A DNA stretch of 49,013 nucleotides from an uncultured Sphingobacteriales bacterium (lineage in GTDB: Bacteria; Bacteroidota; Bacteroidia; Chitinophagales; Chitinophagaceae): the NCBI GenBank assembly GCA_937871285.1, contig CALMQS010000081.1, forward strand, positions 1-49,013, given 5' to 3'. The position numbers and the translations under genes were made by a program. Every line of letters begins with the position of its first letter. Position 1 is the stretch's first letter. This document shows, one piece after another, positions 44,151-49,013 of the stretch. A model generated the notes under the pieces. The model made no database searches. It saw only the letters and a program-made list of their open reading frames with translations, and was not told the origin of the DNA.

Positions 44151-45161
44151 ATGGATTCTTTTACGCATATAGCATTGGGCGCCTGTGTAGGCGAGGCTTT
44201 TTTTGGAAGGGGATTTGGTAAAAAAGCGATGTTGTGGGGAGCGCTGGCCCATAGCGCTCCTGATATAGATTTTTTGGGCGCTTTTTGGTTAAGTACAGAT
44301 GAAAACCTGCTTGCGCACAGGGGGTTTACACATTCCATACTGTTTGCCTTACTGGTATCACCGGTATTGGCGCTGGTGGCGGAGAAAATACACCGTCCGC
44401 ATAATATCCGCTTTAGTAAGTGGCTGATTTTTTTTCTTACGGAAGTGTTGTTGCATTTGTTGCTTGATGGTTTTAATAATTATGGCGTAGGCTGGTTTGA
44501 GCCCTTTAGTCATTACCGGATTTCATTTAATGCCATCTATGTTGCCGATCCGCTCTTTTCCATTTGGGCAGGCATTGCTATCGTAATGTTGTTCAGCCTG
44601 CACAGCTATCATCCCCGGCGCAGGTTCTGGTGGCGTTTCGGTGTGTTCATCCCTTTCCTTTACCTTGGCTGGTGCACGGTTAATAAAATAAAGATCAACA
44701 GCGATGTAAAAGATATCCTGCAGCAACAGCATATCGCCTATACCCGTTATTTTACAACACCGGCGCCTTTTACTAACCTGCTATGGTATGTAGTAGCGGG
44801 TAACGATACGGGCTATCATGTTGGGTTCCGTTCTGTATTAGACAATAAAAAGCAGATAGATTTTTCATATTTTCCCCGCAACGATTCCTTATTAAAACCT
44901 GTTGCCGATCATGAACAGCTGCAGCACCTCATCCGTTTTTCGCAGCAATTTTATACAGCAGAACTATGGGGTGATACCCTGGTGTTCAATGACCTGCGGT
45001 TCGGGCAAATGATGGGGTGGCAGAACCCGCAGGGAAAGTTTGTATTTCATTATATCCTTAATCACCCCGAAGATAATACCCTGGTAGTTCAGCGCGGCCG
45101 ATTCAGTGGTTGGAACAGAGGTGTGCTCAAAGGATATATGAGAAGAATAGGGGGGGAATGA
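44151..45161 (+). CDS. YdjM-type membrane metal-dependent hydrolase (DUF457)
   Basis: The 336-residue inner-membrane protein has the DUF457/YdjM signature of conserved His and Asp residues near membrane segments: MDSFTHIALGA, LAHSAPDIDFLG, LLAHRGFTHSILFA and LLHLLLDGFNNYG. About five membrane segments lie in residues 20-190. The C-terminal 150 residues form a soluble domain. The family is called metal-dependent hydrolase on the strength of these residues; the substrate is unknown. Confidence 0.9.
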   Translation: MDSFTHIALGACVGEAFFGRGFGKKAMLWGALAHSAPDIDFLGAFWLSTDENLLAHRGFTHSILFALLVSPVLALVAEKIHRPHNIRFSKWLIFFLTEVLLHLLLDGFNNYGVGWFEPFSHYRISFNAIYVADPLFSIWAGIAIVMLFSLHSYHPRRRFWWRFGVFIPFLYLGWCTVNKIKINSDVKDILQQQHIAYTRYFTTPAPFTNLLWYVVAGNDTGYHVGFRSVLDNKKQIDFSYFPRNDSLLKPVADHEQLQHLIRFSQQFYTAELWGDTLVFNDLRFGQMMGWQNPQGKFVFHYILNHPEDNTLVVQRGRFSGWNRGVLKGYMRRIGGE

Positions 45162-45166
45162 GGAAA

Positions 45167-45229
45167 GTGGTATAAGGTATGGGGTTTAAGGTAGAAGGTA
45201 TAGGTGTAAGATGTGGGTGTGAGGTGAGT
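45167..45229 (+). repeat. Heptamer tandem array E (purine-rich)
   Basis: Nine 7-base units (GTGGTAT, AAGGTAT, GGGGTTT, AAGGTAG, AAGGTAT, AGGTGTA, AGATGTG, GGTGTGA, GGTGAGT) begin five bases after the stop of the YdjM-type gene. Confidence 0.8.
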
Positions 45230-45553
45230 TGTTCTATAAATCCGGAAGGAAGCACCAGGAAACAAATCACAAGAAACAAATAAAATTCAAACGATAAATT
45301 TCAAATCCGAAGCCGGAATTTCGAAATTCGAAGAAGACAGCCAGCTATGAGCAGAAAAGGAGTATCCCCAAAGCCGTAAACCTTTCTTTGCGTCCTTTGC
45401 TTCTTCGTGTACGCTGCGTAAAACCATCTGAATCCGGATACTGCCATAAGCCACAAATCACGAAATCCGAAGGCGTATTCATTCCCATCATTAGTAGTTA
45501 CCATCTGATAGCCGATGGCTGATCGTTCACACCCCGGTATCGGTATGAAAAGA
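45230..45553. repeat. Repeat-rich non-coding spacer, related to 18720-18840
   Basis: After array E the spacer is a patchwork of AAATTTC/AAATCCG/GAATTCG words. It shares with 18720-18840 (opposite strand) the ordered words AAATCCGAA, CCATAAGCCACAAATCACGAAATCC and CGAAGGCG. No protein-coding frame is convincing. The MITE-like copy 2 follows directly. Confidence 0.55.
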
Positions 45554-45680
45554 GGCTGTCCCCCAAAGCCGGTATAGAAGCCATGCTACTAAGACACGAA
45601 GAAACAAAGTCCTGATCTCCAGGTTTTATTTTCTTCGTGCCTTCGTGGCTTTGTGGCAAAATATTACTTTTTAGACAGCC
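45554..45680. mobile_element. MITE-like element, copy 2 (complete, 127 bp)
   Basis: It has the same length as copy 1 and the same ordered words (GCCGGTATAGAAG, CTAAGACAC, CAAAGTCCTGATC, TTTTATTTTCTTC, GGCAAAATATTACTTTT). The termini GGCTGTC/GACAGCC pair perfectly and the pairing extends outward to AGAGGCTGTC/GACAGCCTCT (45551-45560/45674-45683); the next bases inside the ends are mutated. It ends 12 bases from the aconitase stop, so it could provide a 3' hairpin for that transcript. Confidence 0.75.
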
Positions 45681-45691
45681 TCTGCCCGCTT

Positions 45692-47956
45692 TTATTTCGC
45701 AAACTGTTTCCTGATCACGTTCAGCGCCCCCCCTTCCTTAAACCACTGTATCTGCTGCTCATTGTAGGTATGGTTAACCGTTATGTTATCAGTGGTGCCA
45801 TTGGAATGGTGCAGCACCAGCGTAAGCGGTTTGCCCGGGGTAAAGCCGGTTAAACCGGTAATATCAATGGAATCGTCTTCCTGTATTTTATCGTAGTCTT
45901 CTTTATTGGCAAAAGTAAGCGCCAGCATGCCCTGCTTTTTCAGGTTGGTTTCATGTATGCGGGCGAAGCTTCTTACCACGATAGCGCGAACGCCTAAGTG
46001 GCGCGGTTCCATAGCTGCATGCTCCCTGCTCGATCCCTCACCATAGTTTTCATCACCCACTACCACGCTTCCTGTGCCGGCGGCTTTATAAGCCCTTGCC
46101 GTTGCAGGAACAGGCCCGTATTGACCGGTTAGCTGGTTTTTTACCGTATCTGTTTTTTCGTTATAAAAATTAATAGCGCCTATGAGCATGTTATTGCTGA
46201 TATTGTCTAAATGCCCCCTGAACTTTAACCAGGGCCCTGCCATAGAAATATGGTCGGTAGTACATTTGCCTTTGGCTTTAATAAGCAGCTTTAACCCTTT
46301 CAGGTCTGTTCCTTCCCATGCAGCAAAAGGGGCGAGCAACTGCAGGCGCTGTGAATCGGGTTTTACCACTACCTCTACCTTGCTGCCGTCTTTGGCAGGC
46401 GCTTCATAACCGGGGTCGTCTACAGAAAACCCTTTGGGCGGGAGTTCTAATCCTGTGGGCTCATCAAGCATTACCTCTTCACCGTTTTCATTTCTGAGCC
46501 TGTCTTTTAACGGGTTAAAAGTAAGGTCGCCCGCAATGGCAAATGCCGTAACAATTTCGGGAGAAGCAACAAAAGCATGTGTGCTGGATAATCCATCGTT
46601 GCGTTTGGCAAAATTGCGGTTAAAGGAAGTAATGATGGAGTTTTTGCGGTTAGGGTCGTCAATATGTCTTGCCCATTGCCCGATGCAGGGACCGCAGGCA
46701 TTGGCCAGCACAACGCCGCCGATCTGGTCAAAGGTATCCAAGAAACCATCTTTTTCAATGGTATAACGAACCATTTCGCTACCGGGTGTAATGGTAAATT
46801 CGGCTCTTGTTTTTAAATTCTTATCAATGGCCTGCTGCGCAAGTGAAGCGGAGCGGCTGATATCTTCATAAGAAGAGTTGGTGCAGGAACCGATCAGGGC
46901 CACTTCTAATTTTTCGGGCCATTGGTTAGCTCTTACCGCTTCACCAAATTTACTGATGGGCCATGCCAGGTCGGGTGTGAAAGGACCATTTACATAGGGC
47001 TCCAATTCATTAAGATTGATTTCGATTAGCTGGTCGTAATATTTTTCCGGGTTGGCGTATACTTCCGGGTCGGGACGTAAATGTTCTTTAATGCCGTCTG
47101 CAAGCGCCGCCACTTCTTCGCGTTCTGTAGCTTTGAGATAGGCAGCCATTTTTTCATCATAAGTAAAGATGGAGCAGGTTGCGCCAATTTCGGCGCCCAT
47201 ATTACATATGGTACCTTTACCGGTAGCGCTGAGACTTTCTGCGCCTTCGCCAAAATACTCCACAATAGCGCCTGTGCCGCCTTTTACTGTAAGAATGCCG
47301 GCTACTTTCAGTATAACATCCTTAGGAGAAGCCCATCCGCTTAATTTCCCCGTGAGCTTAATGCCAATGAGCTTAGGCATTTTAAGTTCCCATGCCAGCC
47401 CGGCCATCACATCCACCGCATCGGCGCCGCCAACGCCAATGGCTACCATGCCTAGTCCGCCGGCATTTGGGGTGTGTGAGTCGGTTCCGATCATCATACC
47501 ACCGGGAAACGCATAGTTTTCCAGCACTACCTGGTGAATGATACCTGCACCGGCTTTCCAGAAGCCGATGCCATATTTATTGGAAGTGGAGGCAAGGAAA
47601 TCGTATACCTCTTTATTTACGTCAACGGCGGTTTTTAAATCCTGTACGGCGCCCACTTTAGCCTGTATGAGGTGATCGCAGTGAACGGTTGAGGGAACCG
47701 CTGCGGTGCTTCTGCCGCAGGTCATGAACTGCAGCAGGGCCATTTGTGCTGTGGCATCCTGCATGGCTACCCGGTCGGGTGCAAAATCAACATAATCTTT
47801 TCCTCTTGCATAGGCACGAACAGGTGGCTCATAAAGATGGGCGTATAATATTTTCTCTGCCAGGGTAAGGGGTGTTCCGGTAAGTTGGCGTGCCGCTGCA
47901 ATTTTAGCGGGCATGCCTGCATAGGTTTTTTTAATGAGATCGAGATCAAAAATCAT
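45692..47956 (-). CDS. acn: Aconitate hydratase
   Basis: The 754-residue TCA-cycle enzyme isomerises citrate to isocitrate through a [4Fe-4S] cluster. Cluster cysteines appear as one in [11 protein letters not shown] (about residue 359) and two in ACGPCIGQW (about 421 and 424). Other motifs are [41 protein letters not shown] and the swivel-domain [22 protein letters not shown]. Length and order fit the mitochondrial-type aconitase common in Bacteroidota rather than the AcnA/IRP (about 890) or AcnB (about 865) forms. Upstream lie a 14-bp palindrome and a short heptamer array. Confidence 0.97.
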   Translation of the reverse strand: MIFDLDLIKKTYAGMPAKIAAARQLTGTPLTLAEKILYAHLYEPPVRAYARGKDYVDFAPDRVAMQDATAQMALLQFMTCGRSTAAVPSTVHCDHLIQAKVGAVQDLKTAVDVNKEVYDFLASTSNKYGIGFWKAGAGIIHQVVLENYAFPGGMMIGTDSHTPNAGGLGMVAIGVGGADAVDVMAGLAWELKMPKLIGIKLTGKLSGWASPKDVILKVAGILTVKGGTGAIVEYFGEGAESLSATGKGTICNMGAEIGATCSIFTYDEKMAAYLKATEREEVAALADGIKEHLRPDPEVYANPEKYYDQLIEINLNELEPYVNGPFTPDLAWPISKFGEAVRANQWPEKLEVALIGSCTNSSYEDISRSASLAQQAIDKNLKTRAEFTITPGSEMVRYTIEKDGFLDTFDQIGGVVLANACGPCIGQWARHIDDPNRKNSIITSFNRNFAKRNDGLSSTHAFVASPEIVTAFAIAGDLTFNPLKDRLRNENGEEVMLDEPTGLELPPKGFSVDDPGYEAPAKDGSKVEVVVKPDSQRLQLLAPFAAWEGTDLKGLKLLIKAKGKCTTDHISMAGPWLKFRGHLDNISNNMLIGAINFYNEKTDTVKNQLTGQYGPVPATARAYKAAGTGSVVVGDENYGEGSSREHAAMEPRHLGVRAIVVRSFARIHETNLKKQGMLALTFANKEDYDKIQEDDSIDITGLTGFTPGKPLTLVLHHSNGTTDNITVNHTYNEQQIQWFKEGGALNVIRKQFAK

Positions 47957-47990
47957 ATGTAGCTATTTTTTGATGGTTGACTTGTTTACA

Positions 47991-48038
47991 TTCCCGGCCG
48001 GGAACCTGGGTTTCACCTTTGCTTCTCACTTCTCACTC
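47991..48038. promoter_or_regulatory. Palindrome and short heptamer run upstream of aconitase
   Basis: TTCCCGGCCGGGAA (47991-48004) is a perfect 14-bp palindrome 34 bases before the aconitase start, in the leader or promoter. It is followed by four 7-base units TTTCACC, TTTGCTT, CTCACTT, CTCACTC (48011-48038). The function is unknown. Confidence 0.45.
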
Positions 48039-48181
48039 AGGACATACAACGTACTATCGTTAATATAACGCCGGCACGTGTATGAATGGCTCTCAAAAAG
48101 TTGGGCGAAATTATCAAAAAAAGGCCGGTTTCATAACAAGCCATTTGCATTAGCGTTATTTATTTTTTATAATTTAGCAGT

Positions 48182-48403
48182 ATGAACAGGTTCAAGCACT
48201 TTATTGAATGGCAGGTGTTTGGGGTTTGCTCCTATATCGGTGAAAAAATAGGAATAGCCAGTACCACCATCCGCAAACACTTTATTTATATTTCCCTTCT
48301 TACGATGGGTTCACCTATCATTATATATATGTTCCTGGCCTTTTGGGTTAATATCCGGAACTATATCTGGAACCGCCGCAGAAACCCGCTGAAGAACAGT
48401 TAG
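48182..48403 (+). CDS. Small PspC-domain protein
   Basis: The 73-residue protein matches the short single-domain PspC form found in Bacteroidota: FGVCSYIGEKIGIASTTIRKHFIY followed by one membrane segment (about residues 38-58) and a basic C-terminus. PspC-type proteins sense or answer membrane stress in Proteobacteria; here there is no pspA or pspB nearby, so only the domain can be named. It is divergent from aconitase. Confidence 0.82.
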   Translation: MNRFKHFIEWQVFGVCSYIGEKIGIASTTIRKHFIYISLLTMGSPIIIYMFLAFWVNIRNYIWNRRRNPLKNS

Positions 48404-48417
48404 ATCGTTAATGCTTA

Positions 48418-48500
48418 CTCAAAAGAGCCGGTATAGAAGATGTGCCACTAAGACACTAAGACACAAAGCCCTGATCTTCCCGTTTTATTTTCTTCGTGCC
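48418..48500. mobile_element. MITE-like element, copy 3 (truncated at both ends)
   Basis: The sequence follows copies 1 and 2 from CTCAAAAGAGCCGGTATAG to TTTTATTTTCTTCGTGCC, but the outer GGCTGT and the whole right end are missing. It lies 14 bases after the PspC stop codon. Confidence 0.65.
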
Positions 48501-48840
48501 CACCTGGATCGCTGCATTTATGCGTTTTAATATTGCTGACACCGTTGTTGACATATGTTAATGGTTAACAGGAGCGTGGTATGGCTATTTCAAATTCAGA
48601 AAGAAAAAGATACCGGGAATGTACACCTGCTTTTATTGTAATGCAAACGTTTGAAGGATATAATGTTACGTAGATGTACTTAGTATTTTAAGCAATTCAT
48701 TTCAGTTATTCAAAAAAGGCAGAACAGAATGCAATTTATATGCAGTACTGCGTTATATAGCTGATCTGATTAATGTAAATAATACTAACCTCATTAAACG
48801 CTTATTAACCTTATCAATGAAATAGGAAAAAACTTATGCT
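48501..48840. other. AT-rich spacer without recognisable gene
   Basis: No frame longer than a few dozen codons and no clear RNA gene is visible. A small palindrome GTTAATGGTTAAC lies near 48557. The stretch could be the promoter region of a gene beyond the window. Confidence 0.4.
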
Positions 48841-48975
48841 ATGAAAAACCATCCAGATCCAATGTAAAAACCAAAAGATCCAATCGTCCGATGTAAAAAC
48901 CAAAAATCCAAACGTCCGCAATGAAAAACCAAAAAGTCCAGGATCCGATGTAAAAACCAAATCCAGTTATCCCTT
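48841..48975. repeat. Tandem repeat of about 29 bp at the right edge
   Basis: Units open with ATGTAAAAACC or ATGAAAAACC at 48841, 48862, 48891, 48921 and 48948 (spacings 21, 29, 30, 27) and contain AGATCC or GTCCG words. In-frame stops (TAA right after ATG) exclude coding in that frame. It may continue outside the window. Confidence 0.75.
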
Positions 48976-49013
48976 GAACAAACATCCTATGAAAGCTCCT
49001 GATCCTCTATCCT

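Noticed and set aside
48841..48975. Possible CRISPR array at the right edge
   Set aside because: Unit spacing varies from 21 to 30 bases with no spacers; it is a degenerate tandem repeat.

Overview
The window looks like chromosomal DNA of a member of the Bacteroidota, most likely of the Chitinophagaceae or a close relative. The supporting signs are a SusC/SusD pair, a type IX secretion C-terminal domain on a secreted protease, Bacteroidota-type -7 boxes (TAnnTTTG) before several genes, few Shine-Dalgarno sequences, a TonB receptor/DUF4374/PepSY module and a two-domain UspA protein. The placement rests on gene content only; no alignment was run.

Layout. (1) 1-690: the 3' part of a tRNA gene and its terminator, a complete 127-bp MITE-like element and a nested inverted-repeat structure. 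(2) 691-6831: a three-gene plus-strand cassette best known from Planctomycetes (PSCyt/DUF1549/DUF1553 cytochrome lipoprotein, Tat-exported DUF1501 protein, composite membrane cytochrome). (3) 6882-20057: mostly housekeeping genes: dnaE, trxA, a CNT nucleoside transporter, an M43 protease with T9SS tail, a pirin, rmuC, miaE, a DUF2945 protein and an EEP-family lipoprotein.

(4) 20143-36049: a sialic-acid utilisation locus. On the minus strand, read from 35105 downwards, are a SusC-like receptor, SusD-like lipoprotein, N-acetylneuraminate lyase, NanM-type epimerase, MFS transporter, AGE-type 2-epimerase, sialate O-acetylesterase, sialidase and a GH109-like Gfo/Idh/MocA protein. A FadR-type GntR regulator is divergent from the receptor, and a perfect interrupted palindrome lies just upstream of the receptor gene. 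Together these would strip O-acetyl groups, release sialic acid, import it, and convert it through ManNAc to GlcNAc. No ManNAc kinase is present, as in Bacteroides-type pathways.

(5) 36050-41586: wreckage of an ABC/HlyD secretion locus, then a plus-strand TonB receptor, DUF4374 lipoprotein and PepSY-TM protein, probably for ferric-siderophore or heme iron. The PepSY reading frame ends in a fragment resembling part of the GntR gene about 5.7 kb upstream. (6) 41745-49013: a baeRF-like protein, a universal stress protein, a YdjM-type membrane hydrolase, aconitase (minus strand) and a small PspC protein, separated by repeat-rich spacers.

The most unusual feature is the non-coding DNA. Degenerate seven-base tandem repeats occur at several loci. 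Four of them begin 1-5 bases after a stop codon, with the purine-rich strand in the sense direction of the gene they follow. Other repeats are an approximately 93-bp palindromic tandem array inside the sialic-acid locus, three copies of a MITE-like element, paired-hairpin elements, a roughly 29-bp tandem repeat at the right edge and a palindrome inserted in a coding sequence.
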